Origin: Erysipelotrichaceae bacterium | Lineage (GTDB): Bacteria; Bacillota_I; Bacilli_A; Erysipelotrichales; Erysipelotrichaceae | DNA: 64,000 nucleotides | NCBI GenBank assembly: GCA_017512885.1 | Contig: JAFWEP010000003.1 | Location: 62,001-126,000, forward strand | Direction of reading: 5' to 3' | Program-made: the position numbers and the translations under genes | Notes under the pieces: generated by a model | The model's database searches: none | What the model saw: only the letters and a program-made list of their open reading frames with translations | Told to the model about the DNA's origin: nothing | In this document: positions 42,625 to 52,044 of the stretch, one piece after another | Layout of the letters: every line of letters begins with the position of its first letter | How positions within the stretch are numbered: position 1 is the stretch's first letter

Positions 42625-43377
42625 ATGCTGCAGGCACATATCCATCTGGATGAGACCGTACAGGCACCCTGCGCACTGATGCCCGGCGACCCCAAACGGG
42701 TCGATGTCATCGCGAAGTGTCTCGAAGATGTGCAGGAGCTGACCTTTAACCGCGAATACCGCTCGATCCTCGGTACCTACAAAGGCATGAAGGTGATCGG
42801 GATCTCCACCGGCATGGGCGGTTCCTCCGTGGCCATTGCCGTCGAAGAACTGAAGAATATCGGCGTCAACACAATGATGCGCATCGGTTCTGCCGGAGCA
42901 ATGCAGGAAGGCATCGGTCTGGGCGATCTGGTGCTGGCGGAAGGAGCGATCCGCGATGACGGAGCCTCCAAGGCCTATGTCGAGCCGATCTATCCGGCCG
43001 TTCCGGATTACCGGCTGATCCACCACTGTGCCAAAGTCGCCGAAGAATACGGCTGGCCCTTCCATACCGGCATCGTCCTCTCCCACGAGTCCTTCTACAT
43101 CGACAATGATCAGGAGATCTGTGAAGCCTGGTCAAAGAAAGGTGTGCTGGCCTCCGATTTCGAAACAGCTGCCCTCTTCACCGTCGGACGCATCCGCGGT
43201 GTCCATACCGCTTCCATCCTGAACAATGTCGTCCTCTGGGGACAGGACAGTGCGGAAGCTGTCAGCGATTACTCCACGGGTGCGGAAAAGACCGCGCTCG
43301 GCGAAGAAAGAGAAGTCAAGGTAGCCCTGGAAGCCATGTATCGGCTGCAGAAAGAACTGAAAGGAGAACAGGTATGA
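42625..43377 (+). CDS. Nucleoside phosphorylase (NP-I family, uridine phosphorylase-like)
   Basis: 250 residues of the PNP/Udp trimer-of-dimers family: MPGDPKRVDVIAK at 19-31, STGMGGSSVAIAVEEL (about 61-76), RIGSAGAMQ (phosphate contact arginine, about 86), and FETAALFTVG in the ribose/base site (E/T/A pattern). It splits ribonucleosides with phosphate into base and ribose-1-phosphate. After adenosine deaminase, inosine is a reasonable substrate, but Udp-like features leave uridine possible. It is coupled to the next gene (ATGA). Confidence 0.88.
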   Translation: MLQAHIHLDETVQAPCALMPGDPKRVDVIAKCLEDVQELTFNREYRSILGTYKGMKVIGISTGMGGSSVAIAVEELKNIGVNTMMRIGSAGAMQEGIGLGDLVLAEGAIRDDGASKAYVEPIYPAVPDYRLIHHCAKVAEEYGWPFHTGIVLSHESFYIDNDQEICEAWSKKGVLASDFETAALFTVGRIRGVHTASILNNVVLWGQDSAEAVSDYSTGAEKTALGEEREVKVALEAMYRLQKELKGEQV

Positions 43378-44768
43378 AGAAAGCCTGGGAAAAAGAATTA
43401 GAGATCCTGCAGGCAGGAGAACCCTGCTATCAGGAAGATGACAACGAAACGATCTGGGAAGAAGGAGCCGGTCCGCAGGAAGAAGCACAGGATATCCTGG
43501 CAAAGATGTACTGGCATTCGCAGGTACCGGGAAGCCGGGCCCACGAATCGATCTGTCTGGCCGGGATCCAGGCCATGGAGAACCGCGGCTATGTCTGTCC
43601 GGGAGCGATGGAGATCATCGAAGAAGGCATGAAGACCTATGAAGAGAATGATCTGCCCAAACTGCACAAGCTGACGGAAAGAGCCTTCCGGGCTGCCTAT
43701 GAAGCAGAAAAGGACGAAAGCTCCCCCTACTGGCAGCAGACCTTCTATGAGACCTTTGAAGACTACGCCAAAGCGGTAGACTTCCCGGCAGCCGTCGACG
43801 TAAAGATCGACGAAGAGTACACCGGGAAGACCTACGCCGGCTGGCTCTCACAGATCATCGGCGGTGCTTACGGCACCTGCATCGAAGGCTATACCGGCGA
43901 TGCCATCAAGAAACGCTACGGCGAAGTCGACCGCTATATCCGCAAACCCAATACCTACAATGACGACATCACCTTTGAGTTATGTCTCCTGCTGGCCTAT
44001 GAAGAATACGGGAAAAAGACGACCTCCAAAGAGATCGCCGAAGAATGGATCGCCCGTATCCCGATGGCCTGGAGCGCCGAAGATTTCGCTCTGCGCAATC
44101 TGAAAGCCGGCATCATGCCGCCGCAGTCCGGTCTCTTCCACAACCCCTTCAACGAATGGATCGGGGCTCAGATGCGCGGTGCCATCGCCGGACAGCTCTT
44201 CCCCGGTGATCTGAAGAAAGCCGCGGAATGTGCCTGGAAGGATGCGGTCATCTCCCATGCCCGCAACGGCATCCTGGGTGAAGTCTTCAATGCCCTGATG
44301 GTCTCGATGGCCTACTATGAGAAAGATGTCCGCAAGATCTTAAAGACCTGCATCGATCTGATCCCGGCGGACAGCGAATACGGACAGGTCATCCGTTACG
44401 CCTATGAACAGTGTCAGACCCATGACGACTACTACAGCGCCTGGAAGCCCTGTGAAAAGAAGCTGGAACATTACAACTGGATCCATGCCTATCCCAATGC
44501 CGCTATCGAAGTGATCGCCCTCTGGTATGGCGAGAATGACTTCAACAGGACTCTGGCGGCTGTCGGCGGCTGCGGTCAGGATGCCGACTGCAACGCTGCC
44601 CAGGTCATGACCATCATCGGTACGATCCACGGACCGGATGCCATCCCCGAATACTGGAAGAAGCCGATCGGTGACGAACTGGATACCTACGTAAGAGACC
44701 TCAAGAAGATCTCGATCCATGAACTGGCTGAAAAGACCACAAAAGTCGCAGCTTCCCTGAAAGACTGA
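43374..44768 (+). CDS. ADP-ribosylglycohydrolase-family protein in a nucleoside operon
   Basis: 464 residues. The first 145 are helical and not part of the common domain. The ADP-ribosylglycohydrolase fold follows: WLSQIIGGAYGTCIEG (about 148-163), Mg-binding NDDITFE (about 195-201), and GCGQDADCNAAQVMTIIGTIHG (about 398-419) with paired metal-binding aspartates. The family cuts N-glycosidic bonds of ADP-ribosyl groups; some members act on other ribosides. Co-translation with adenosine deaminase and a phosphorylase points to a nucleoside- or nucleotide-derived substrate, an inference. Confidence 0.82.
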   Translation: MKKAWEKELEILQAGEPCYQEDDNETIWEEGAGPQEEAQDILAKMYWHSQVPGSRAHESICLAGIQAMENRGYVCPGAMEIIEEGMKTYEENDLPKLHKLTERAFRAAYEAEKDESSPYWQQTFYETFEDYAKAVDFPAAVDVKIDEEYTGKTYAGWLSQIIGGAYGTCIEGYTGDAIKKRYGEVDRYIRKPNTYNDDITFELCLLLAYEEYGKKTTSKEIAEEWIARIPMAWSAEDFALRNLKAGIMPPQSGLFHNPFNEWIGAQMRGAIAGQLFPGDLKKAAECAWKDAVISHARNGILGEVFNALMVSMAYYEKDVRKILKTCIDLIPADSEYGQVIRYAYEQCQTHDDYYSAWKPCEKKLEHYNWIHAYPNAAIEVIALWYGENDFNRTLAAVGGCGQDADCNAAQVMTIIGTIHGPDAIPEYWKKPIGDELDTYVRDLKKISIHELAEKTTKVAASLKD

Positions 44769-44781
44769 TCTTGGATCAACG

Positions 44782-44822
44782 GACATCCCGTCAGACATTT
44801 CTGTCTGCGGGATGTCTTTTTT
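44782..44822 (+). terminator. Long two-step terminator ending the add operon
   Basis: GACATCCCG (44782-44790), one bulged T, CAGACA, four-base loop, TGTCTG, CGGGATGTC (44808-44816), then six T. Fifteen base pairs in all. Confidence 0.93.
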
Positions 44823-44882
44823 GGTTTCGTTTTAAGTAAGAGTTGTATTGTTAGGGTACAAAACAAATGGGGGAACATGTAA

Positions 44883-47072
44883 ATGAAACGAATATTGATC
44901 CTGTTATTATCGGCTGCCCTGCTGCTTGCAGCAGGCTGCAGCAGTTCCTCTTCCTCTTCGGAAAGCAGTTCTTCGGCAGAAGTCCCGGCTTCTTCGGAAA
45001 CGGAGAGCGGCTCTGCCAAAACAGAGGCGATGCGGGCGATCGAGGAAGCACTGGATCTGGAGAACATGGATGCAGAATGGTCCTATGCCGAAGGAAGCGA
45101 TTCCTGGACGCTGTCGATCATCACCGCCGTCACTGCTCCGGAGATCGCTGACGAAGAAGGCGTCTCAGTCTGTGTACCGGGCGCTTACGTCAAGGGCATC
45201 GATACGGACGGTGACGGAGAAGTCGATGTCACGAGCGGCACCGCCGTCGGCGACCTGATCATCGATCCTGAGGGAACGGTCACCAGCAGCAGCGGACAGG
45301 TCTATACCGCAGCCACCGCTCCCGTCATCATCAATACCGGCGCAGCCGGCTATTCCGAACAGCAGAACCAGACTGCTTCGGCCACCTATGCCGCTGAAGG
45401 CTACATCAATGTCGCCTGCGGCAACCGCGGCAAACAGAGCACGATGACCGATGAAGACGGCAACACCGTCTATACCGGAGATGCCCCCTCCTGTCTGGTC
45501 GACCAGAAGAATGCGGTCCGCTTCGTCAAATACAATATCCTGCTTGGCAACCTGCCCGGCAGCGTCGATCATTTCGTCTCGACCGGCGGTTCCGGCGGCG
45601 GAGCGCATGCGGTCATGCTGGCGGCAACTTCGGACAATCCCGATTTCTATGATTATGAGATCGCTGTCGGTGCAGTCGGCGTCTATCAGGACGAAGAAGG
45701 AAACTACATCACTTCCGTCACGATCGACGGCGAAGAAGTCGAACTCTCTGACGGCATGTGGGGCTGTATGGCCTACAGTGCGATCACTTCCCTGCAGGAA
45801 GCCGATATGGCGATGGCCTTTGAGTACCTGCAGGATGATGCTTACTCCTTCAATACTTCCTTCCAGAAACAGACAGCCGTCTATCTGGCCGAGAAGTATC
45901 AGGAATACATCAACGGCAAGGATCTCTCCGTTTCCGAAGCAGCACTCGGCTTCGATCTGAACGAAGACGGTGATACTTCCGATACGGTCGCCTTAACGAT
46001 CGAACAGGCTGAAGACGGTACTTATTCCGGCACCTATCTCGATCTTTATCTCAAGGTTTTTAAAGAAAGCCTGAACTCCTATCTGGCACGTCTCGTCTAT
46101 GCCGACGGCTGGACCTGGTTCAATGAAGACGGCAGCGCTATGAGCGACGAAGAAGTCGCAGCTCTTACCTCTGAAGAAAGAGCAGTCCTCTTCCTGGAAG
46201 GCCGCTACGCCAAGAGTTCTTCCGGCGGAGGCGGTATGCCGGGCGACGGCGGCGGTTTCCCGGGCGGTGACGACGGTCCCGGCGGCGAAGGAGGTCCCGG
46301 CGGCAATGCACCTTCCGGCGAGATGCCTGGTGGTGGTTTCCCGGGTAATGACTCTTCCACTGAAGAAGTCGGCACTCCGGATGCCGGAACGACCCAGTCT
46401 GCTTCCGGCAGTACGGACTCCGCCAACTATGCTTCCTTCAGCGAGATGCTGGCGGCCTATCAGGCCGATATCGCCGAAGTCGAAGCCGGCGATAAGTACG
46501 GAAACAATATCGTTGAACTCTATGATCCCACCAGCTACATCGGTGACGAAGAGACCAACGATCCCACCTGGGCCCGGATCCTGATGGGCGCTTCCGAAGG
46601 CGATATCTCCATGTTGAACAGTATGAACCTGCTGGTCGCCTGGTTAAATGCCGGTACCGATGCCCATATCGAATGGCAGTGGGACGGCGGTCACGTGCCT
46701 TCCGAAGTCCTCGGTGATTCTTTCGCCCTCTATGTCGATACGATGTATGCGAAACATGCCGGCGGCAATGCCGTAGAAAACACCTCCAGTGTCCAGACGA
46801 CGAACGGTACAGCCACCGAAGCGAGCGGAACGGATCTCACTTCCTGGATCAGCTATGACAGCGAGGAAGGCGTCTCCTTCTCGCTCAGCGATATCGCCGC
46901 CTACCGTACAGCCGGTGCTTCCAAAGCCGTCCCCGGTTTCGATGTCATGGACTACGGTCAGGAAGACTATGTCTTCGGCTCTTCCGAGAAGGACGCCCGT
47001 CACTGGAACAGGTACCTCCTGGAAGTATTCGAAGAGAACGAAGAGATGCTCAGTGAGCTCTTCAATCAGTAA
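44883..47072 (+). CDS. Extracellular tannase-like serine hydrolase lipoprotein
   Basis: 729 residues. Signal peptide ends LLAAGC (lipid cysteine 19), then a Ser-rich linker. The mature part resembles bacterial tannases (alpha/beta hydrolases): VRFVKYNILLGNLPGS, nucleophile elbow STGGSGGGAHA with Ser237, likely acid D593 in GTDAHIEW and histidine H604 in DGGHVPSEV. A Gly/Pro/Asp-rich block at about 445-490 interrupts the lid region. DTDGDGEVD and DLNEDGDTSD look like calcium-binding turns. It would cleave galloyl or other plant phenolic esters outside the cell; the exact ester is uncertain. Confidence 0.7.
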   Translation: MKRILILLLSAALLLAAGCSSSSSSSESSSSAEVPASSETESGSAKTEAMRAIEEALDLENMDAEWSYAEGSDSWTLSIITAVTAPEIADEEGVSVCVPGAYVKGIDTDGDGEVDVTSGTAVGDLIIDPEGTVTSSSGQVYTAATAPVIINTGAAGYSEQQNQTASATYAAEGYINVACGNRGKQSTMTDEDGNTVYTGDAPSCLVDQKNAVRFVKYNILLGNLPGSVDHFVSTGGSGGGAHAVMLAATSDNPDFYDYEIAVGAVGVYQDEEGNYITSVTIDGEEVELSDGMWGCMAYSAITSLQEADMAMAFEYLQDDAYSFNTSFQKQTAVYLAEKYQEYINGKDLSVSEAALGFDLNEDGDTSDTVALTIEQAEDGTYSGTYLDLYLKVFKESLNSYLARLVYADGWTWFNEDGSAMSDEEVAALTSEERAVLFLEGRYAKSSSGGGGMPGDGGGFPGGDDGPGGEGGPGGNAPSGEMPGGGFPGNDSSTEEVGTPDAGTTQSASGSTDSANYASFSEMLAAYQADIAEVEAGDKYGNNIVELYDPTSYIGDEETNDPTWARILMGASEGDISMLNSMNLLVAWLNAGTDAHIEWQWDGGHVPSEVLGDSFALYVDTMYAKHAGGNAVENTSSVQTTNGTATEASGTDLTSWISYDSEEGVSFSLSDIAAYRTAGASKAVPGFDVMDYGQEDYVFGSSEKDARHWNRYLLEVFEENEEMLSELFNQ

Positions 47073-47087
47073 CTCTCAGGGAATAGA

Positions 47088-47118
47088 AAAAGCTATCTGC
47101 CTTTGACAGATAGCTTTT
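47088..47118. terminator. Bidirectional terminator between tannase-like and ribokinase-like genes
   Basis: AAAAGCTATCTG (47088-47099), seven-base loop, CAGATAGCTTTT (47107-47118). Flanking A and T runs let it work in both directions. Confidence 0.85.
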
Positions 47119-47120
47119 GT

Positions 47121-48002
47121 TTACAGATGCAGATCGCTGAGCGAAGGGATGGACTGCGCCGCTCCGGCTCCCTGACAGGTATAGGAGGCCGCCCGGGAAG
47201 CGATATCGAGGGCTTCCTTTACTCCCCTGCCCTGCAGGATCATCGCCAGATAGTAACCGGTGAAGGTATCCCCGGCTGCCGTCGTATCGACGACATCCGT
47301 CGGATAAGCCGGCTGGCTGATCTCTTCTGCTCCGTGCAGGTAACTGGATCCGTCTCCGCCTAAAGTCAGGACGATTTCCTTCTGAGGATACTTCTCCTGC
47401 AGTGCTTTCTTTACTCCGCTGATATCCGAGGCATCGCCTCCGGCCAGGAAGGCGCCTTCCACTTCATTGACGATGAAGGTATCGATCAGCTCCAGCGGAT
47501 ATCCCCAGATCTTCTCATTGGCCGGAGCTACGTTGAAGGCGATCTTCATCCCCTTCCCGTGAGCCTTCTCGATCAGATAGGCCATGGAAGAGATCTCGTT
47601 CTGGATCAGCAGGACGTCTCCTCTTTCAAAGTGACACAGCACATCATCGATCTCTTGCGGAGTGATGGACTGATTGCTGCCGCCGTAGAGGATGATGCAG
47701 TTCTCGCCCTTGCAGACCTGGATGATCGCGTGACCGGTCGCTTCGTCGTCGGCTTTCTTCAGGTAGTCGGTACGGACACCGTACTTGCGCAGATAGTCGA
47801 TGAAGTCCTGTCCGTCAGCACCGACCTTGCCGGCATGATAGACCTCCACACCGGCCTTGGCCAGAGCGATGGACTGGTTCAGTCCCTTGCCGCCGAAACC
47901 ACGGGCATAGCCCAGCGAAGACTGCGTCTCTTTGGGAGCCACGAAATGATCCATCTGATAGACATGATCATAGTTCAGAGAACCGAAATTGAGCACCTTC
48001 AT
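47121..48002 (-). CDS. Ribokinase-like PfkB-family kinase
   Basis: 293 residues from ATG 48002 (GAGGC upstream, one base after the preceding stop). PfkB motifs: GGKGLNQSIALAKAG (about 37-51), GADGQDF, and the catalytic-base motif DTTAAGDTFTGYY (about 240-252). It most likely phosphorylates ribose released by the two nucleoside hydrolases encoded upstream, making ribose-5-phosphate. A nucleoside kinase role is the alternative. It is the last gene of the nucleoside import operon. Confidence 0.85.
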   Translation of the reverse strand: MKVLNFGSLNYDHVYQMDHFVAPKETQSSLGYARGFGGKGLNQSIALAKAGVEVYHAGKVGADGQDFIDYLRKYGVRTDYLKKADDEATGHAIIQVCKGENCIILYGGSNQSITPQEIDDVLCHFERGDVLLIQNEISSMAYLIEKAHGKGMKIAFNVAPANEKIWGYPLELIDTFIVNEVEGAFLAGGDASDISGVKKALQEKYPQKEIVLTLGGDGSSYLHGAEEISQPAYPTDVVDTTAAGDTFTGYYLAMILQGRGVKEALDIASRAASYTCQGAGAAQSIPSLSDLHL

Positions 48003-48003
48003 A

Positions 48004-48948
48004 TTATGCCTCGTAAGTGGTATAGATCTCACTGACCAGCTTTACGATCGCTTCCCGATCGCAGTCCAGCAGCACGGTCGTATTTTTTACGCCGTGCTTG
48101 CCGTCGGAATAGAGGTCACAGACCGTTTTGCCCAATGTCTCGACGCCGGTCGTTTCAACATGAACGCCGGCTTCTTTACCGCTGAAGAATTCCGGATGGG
48201 CCAGATTGAGGATCGGGCAGGAGTCATGCATGCACATGATCTCACCGAGACCCAGCTGTTTATAGAGGGCCAGGGTATTTCTCGTTGCCTGGGAAATGAG
48301 CTTGCAGACCTTGTTGTCGGTGGAGGCGATCGCTTCCACTTCTTCCTTGTTCAGATGCGCCTTCAAAGTCACATCGAGACCGGCCATGGTGACCGGGATA
48401 CCGGACTTGAAGACACAGGCTGCCGCATGAGGATCGCCCATGATGTTGAACTCAGCCGTCATATTGGTATTGCCGGGACCGGCTGCCACGCCGCCCATGA
48501 TGTGGATGCCTTTGACATACTGCGGCAGATCCGGATACTTGATGACCGCATTGGCGACGTCGGTCAATGGACCGACGGCCACGACCTGCAGTTCTCCCGG
48601 ATATTTCTTCGCACACTGATAAAGCGCATCCCAGGCATGGCCTTCGGCTTCCGGGGCATCGGAATGTGCGATCTCCGCTCCGCCCAGGCCATCGGCACCG
48701 TGGACATATTCCGCTCTCCTGGGTTCCACGATCCAGGGACGGTCTGCTCCCTTATAGACCGGAATATCCTTCCTTCCGGCCAAGGCAGCGATATCCCGCG
48801 TATTGCGGAAAGTATTCTCCAGCGTCACATTGCCGGCAACGGCCGAGAGACCGACGATCTCCAGCTCCGGCAGACGGAACGCCAGCAGTAAAGCCATCGC
48901 ATCATCGACACCGCAGTCGGTATCGATCCAGACCGGGATCTTTTTCAT
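48004..48948 (-). CDS. Nucleoside hydrolase (second of two)
   Basis: 314 residues from ATG 48948 (GGAGGT upstream; ATGA overlap with the preceding gene). Calcium-binding DTDCGVDDAMALL at 8-20, AVAGNVTLENTFRNT, MGGVAAGPGNTNMTAEFNIMGDPHAA (about 148-173). The active-site histidine region reads CMHDSCPIL (about 236-244). It hydrolyses ribonucleosides to base and ribose. Compared with its neighbour (31-35% apparent similarity by eye, not measured), it likely has another base preference. Confidence 0.88.
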   Translation of the reverse strand: MKKIPVWIDTDCGVDDAMALLLAFRLPELEIVGLSAVAGNVTLENTFRNTRDIAALAGRKDIPVYKGADRPWIVEPRRAEYVHGADGLGGAEIAHSDAPEAEGHAWDALYQCAKKYPGELQVVAVGPLTDVANAVIKYPDLPQYVKGIHIMGGVAAGPGNTNMTAEFNIMGDPHAAACVFKSGIPVTMAGLDVTLKAHLNKEEVEAIASTDNKVCKLISQATRNTLALYKQLGLGEIMCMHDSCPILNLAHPEFFSGKEAGVHVETTGVETLGKTVCDLYSDGKHGVKNTTVLLDCDREAIVKLVSEIYTTYEA

Positions 48949-49898
48949 AAATTGACCTCCCATCCTTCAAACTTGGCGCAGGCTTCGACCAGATAGTCGA
49001 CGAACTTCTGCCGGTCGAGACCGACGACAGCCTTGCAGTTGGGCTTGTTGCCGGTGATGCCGTAGACATCGGCGACCGTTTCCCCACGGGTATAGAGACC
49101 GCTCAGTTCGGTCGTGACATAGTAATCCCGGATATCGAAGATCTCCGGATGGATCAGCGACAGGACTGCGCAGGGATCGTGCAGGGTCGCACCCTTCCAG
49201 CCCAGTTCGCTGAGATGGATAAAGAAGAAATCGAACCATTCCGCGACTGTCTTGGCTACCGGATTGTTCAGAGCACGGATCCGCTCCCAGTCTTCCGGAT
49301 AGACGATGGCCTGTTCGGTAACGTCAAGACCGCACATCTGCACCGGTACCCCGGAATGATATTCCAGATAGGAAGCTTCCGGGTCGACCAGGATATTGAA
49401 TTCGGCAGCAGGGGTCCAGTTGCCGTTGCGGATGCCGCCGCCCATGGTGGAGATCACTTCGATCTTCTCTTTCAGTTCCGGATGCGTCAGCAGTAAGGCT
49501 CCGACATTGGTCTGCGGACCGGTCGCGATGATCGTGACCTTCTCTTCCGATTCCTGCAGGACCTTGGCCATCATTTCGATGGCAGACAGAGAGCTCTCGG
49601 GATGCTCCGGCTCCGGCAGTTTCGGACCATCCAGTCCGCTCTCCCCGTGGAAGTTGGGGGCAATGATCAGATCGGACATCAGCGGGACCGCCCGGCCCTT
49701 GGCCACTTCTACATCCAGATGCAGCAGAGCTGCGATCCTTCTGGCGTTATAGGTAACTTTGGCCAGGGTCTGGTTGCCGGCGACCGTCGTGATCGCCTTG
49801 ATGTCGAACTCCGGCATCGATGCTGCCAGGACCCAGGCGATCGCATCATCATGACCGGGATCCCCATCCAGGATGACCGGTCTTTTCTTTATACTCAT
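48945..49898 (-). CDS. Nucleoside hydrolase (first of two)
   Basis: 317 residues of the IunH/RihA family: DGDPGHDDAIAWVLA at 11-25, TVAGNQTLAKVTYNARRIAALL, STMGGGIRNGNWTPAAEFNILVDPEA (about 150-175), and active-site LHDPCAVLSL (about 240-249), where the base-contact histidine of the family sits. It splits purine or pyrimidine ribonucleosides. AAGGAAA precedes the ATG. It follows the nucleoside importer genes across a small hairpin. Confidence 0.9.
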   Translation of the reverse strand: MSIKKRPVILDGDPGHDDAIAWVLAASMPEFDIKAITTVAGNQTLAKVTYNARRIAALLHLDVEVAKGRAVPLMSDLIIAPNFHGESGLDGPKLPEPEHPESSLSAIEMMAKVLQESEEKVTIIATGPQTNVGALLLTHPELKEKIEVISTMGGGIRNGNWTPAAEFNILVDPEASYLEYHSGVPVQMCGLDVTEQAIVYPEDWERIRALNNPVAKTVAEWFDFFFIHLSELGWKGATLHDPCAVLSLIHPEIFDIRDYYVTTELSGLYTRGETVADVYGITGNKPNCKAVVGLDRQKFVDYLVEACAKFEGWEVNL

Positions 49899-49912
49899 AG
49901 TGTTTCCTTTCT

Positions 49913-49939
49913 AAAAGGCGATCCGGAGACCGCCTTTTT
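49913..49939 (-). terminator. Weak intercistronic hairpin before the nucleoside hydrolases
   Basis: AAAAGGCG (49913-49920) pairs with CGCCTTTTT (49931-49939) around a 10-base loop; on the minus strand TTTTAG follows. It probably allows partial read-through from the importer genes to the hydrolases. Confidence 0.55.
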
Positions 49940-49941
49940 GA

Positions 49942-50916
49942 CTAACTCTTTTTGGGTTCTTCTTCGGCGTTGAGACCGGCCAGACGTTTCTTTTCGTCAT
50001 TGGTCTGTTTGATCGAGTAAACGACGAGACCGACGATCGTAGCGATGTACGGCCACATGTTGACCAGGTTATCGGAGATACCGGTCGTACGGGCAAAGCC
50101 GGACAGAGCGTAGAAGAAACCAAAGAGGATCGAAGTCAGGGCTGCCGGGATCGGGTTGGCGCCGCCCATCGAGCAGGCTGCGAGACCGATGAATCCTCGT
50201 CCGCCGACGATACCTTTCGTGAAGTAGGAAAGGTAAACGGAAGACATGAAGGCACCGCCCAGACCGCCGAACATACCGGAGATGATCAGGGCGATGGTAC
50301 GGATCTTCAGGGAGGAGATACCGACCGATTCGGCCGCATTGACGTTCTCACCGACGGCCCGGATCCGTAAGCCCAGCTTCGTCTTGAAGAGGAAGAAGGA
50401 CAGTACGAAGATCAGGATGTAGGCGATATAGGTCAGGATATTCTGTCCGGACAGGATCTGTCCCAGGACCGGGATATCCTTCAGGCCCGGAATACTGATC
50501 TGCGGTAAGGTACCGGACTGCAGGGAGTTCGAGGTGGAACGGTCACCGGTGAAGACATACAGGAAGAAGGCCGTCAGACCGTTTCCTAAGAGGTTCATGG
50601 CGATACCGACCAGAATGATATCGACTTTTAATCGGAAGGCAAAGAAGGATACGAGGTAACCGAGGATGCCGCCGACGATGATCGATACCAGCAGTCCCAG
50701 CCAGGGGTTGGTATGACCGATATAGTAGGAAGCCATGACGCCGCAGAAGGAGCTGATCAGCATGATCCCTTCGATACCCATGTTGGTGGCATTCGCTTTC
50801 TGAGCGATCGCACAGCCCAGGGCCGCGAAGAGGATCGGAGGCGTAACGGCTAAGACGGTAGCGTAGAAGTTCGGATTCGCAAAGATCCGGGCAAATGTTG
50901 ATAAGACCTGTCCCAT
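49942..50916 (-). CDS. Nucleoside ABC importer permease 2 (YufQ/NupC type)
   Basis: 324 residues with about nine hydrophobic helices; BPD_transp_2 family. Landmarks are NATNMGIEGIMLISSFCGV (about 43-61), LGLRIRAVGENVNAAESVGISSLKIR (the conserved cytoplasmic loop), and GGRGFIGLAACSMGGANP. It pairs with the next permease and the double ATPase below. GGAGG overlaps the end of the preceding gene. Confidence 0.88.
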   Translation of the reverse strand: MGQVLSTFARIFANPNFYATVLAVTPPILFAALGCAIAQKANATNMGIEGIMLISSFCGVMASYYIGHTNPWLGLLVSIIVGGILGYLVSFFAFRLKVDIILVGIAMNLLGNGLTAFFLYVFTGDRSTSNSLQSGTLPQISIPGLKDIPVLGQILSGQNILTYIAYILIFVLSFFLFKTKLGLRIRAVGENVNAAESVGISSLKIRTIALIISGMFGGLGGAFMSSVYLSYFTKGIVGGRGFIGLAACSMGGANPIPAALTSILFGFFYALSGFARTTGISDNLVNMWPYIATIVGLVVYSIKQTNDEKKRLAGLNAEEEPKKS

Positions 50917-50919
50917 AAC

Positions 50920-52044
50920 TTATTTGGCCTCCTTTGCAGCCTTCGCCTTCTTGGCTTCTGCTTCCGCAACGATCATCTTCCGGTAAGTGCCGGAGAGGAA
51001 CTTCTCCGCCAGCAGGAAGAGGATGACGACGCCTTCGATGACCAGGGTCAGTTCGTTCTGAACGTTGGTCTTGAAGGACATGACCATCGCACCTGTCCGC
51101 AGATAAGCCAGGAACAGAGCAGCGAGCGGTACGTATTTCGGATTATTCTTGGCAAAGATCGCGATCGTGACGCCGTCCCAGCCAAAGCCGGTCAGTTCGA
51201 CCCAGGAATAGTTGGTATAGTTCGACATGATCTCACAGGCACCGCCGAGACCGCCGATCATACCGCCGATGATCTGCGCAATGATCGCGACATTGACGAT
51301 ATTGATACCGACATATTTTGCGAAGTTGGCGTTGACACCGACCGTTCTCAGCTTATAGCCGGTCTTCGTACGGAACAGGAAGTACCAGGCCAGGATGACC
51401 ACCGCCAGGACCACGAAGAAGGAGAGGAACAGTGTGAACTGATTGTTGCCTCTGCCGAACTTCAGGGTCATGATCGTATCTTTGGCCCAGGGGTAGGTGT
51501 TCTTGGAGGATGCCGGGTTCTTGAAGTAAGTGAACAGCAGATACATCGAGAAGTTCAGACAGACATAGTTCATCATCAGCGAAACGACCATGATCGACGC
51601 ATTGAACAGTCTGTTCAGAAGAGCCGGGATGAAGGTGATCAGAGCACCGACCAGGATGCCCAGGATCATCGATAACGGGATGCCCAGGGCAGGATTGTTC
51701 GGGGCGATGTAGAGGTTCGTCAGGGCAGCAGTCAGACCGCCGAAGAGGAACGAACCTTCCAGACCCAGGTTGAACTGGTTGGCACTGAACATGATACAGA
51801 CAGCGGTACCGGTAAACATGATCGGGATCGCTTTCTGGATCCAGAAACTGAAGTAGCTGGCATTCATCAGCGGAGCCGTGAAGTAGTACTTCAGAGATTC
51901 GGAAGGCTTGTTGCTGGTGAAGAGGATCAGGACCGTCGCCAGGCCAAGACCGATGGCGATGGAGACTGCCATACGCAGGATCGAATGCTTCTGTGCTGCT
52001 TTCATATTGGCGATATTCAGGGCAGCAAGTTTGTCCTTAAGCAT
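50920..52044 (-). CDS. Nucleoside ABC importer permease 1 (YufP type)
   Basis: 374 residues from ATG 52044, chosen because GGAGG lies 8 bases upstream; an in-frame GTG at 52053 would sit on that site. BPD_transp_2 family, with FSANQFNLGLEGSFLFGGL (about 90-108), TGYKLRTVGVNANFAKYVGI and VELTGFGWDGVTIAIFAKNNP. The start lies inside the 3' end of the ATPase gene (8-base overlap). Confidence 0.88.
   Translation of the reverse strand: MLKDKLAALNIANMKAAQKHSILRMAVSIAIGLGLATVLILFTSNKPSESLKYYFTAPLMNASYFSFWIQKAIPIMFTGTAVCIMFSANQFNLGLEGSFLFGGLTAALTNLYIAPNNPALGIPLSMILGILVGALITFIPALLNRLFNASIMVVSLMMNYVCLNFSMYLLFTYFKNPASSKNTYPWAKDTIMTLKFGRGNNQFTLFLSFFVVLAVVILAWYFLFRTKTGYKLRTVGVNANFAKYVGINIVNVAIIAQIIGGMIGGLGGACEIMSNYTNYSWVELTGFGWDGVTIAIFAKNNPKYVPLAALFLAYLRTGAMVMSFKTNVQNELTLVIEGVVILFLLAEKFLSGTYRKMIVAEAEAKKAKAAKEAK

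Noticed and set aside
46214-46353. Repeat array or CRISPR-like tract
   Set aside because: The short GGCGG-type repeats are in-frame glycine codons of the tannase-like protein, not spaced repeats.
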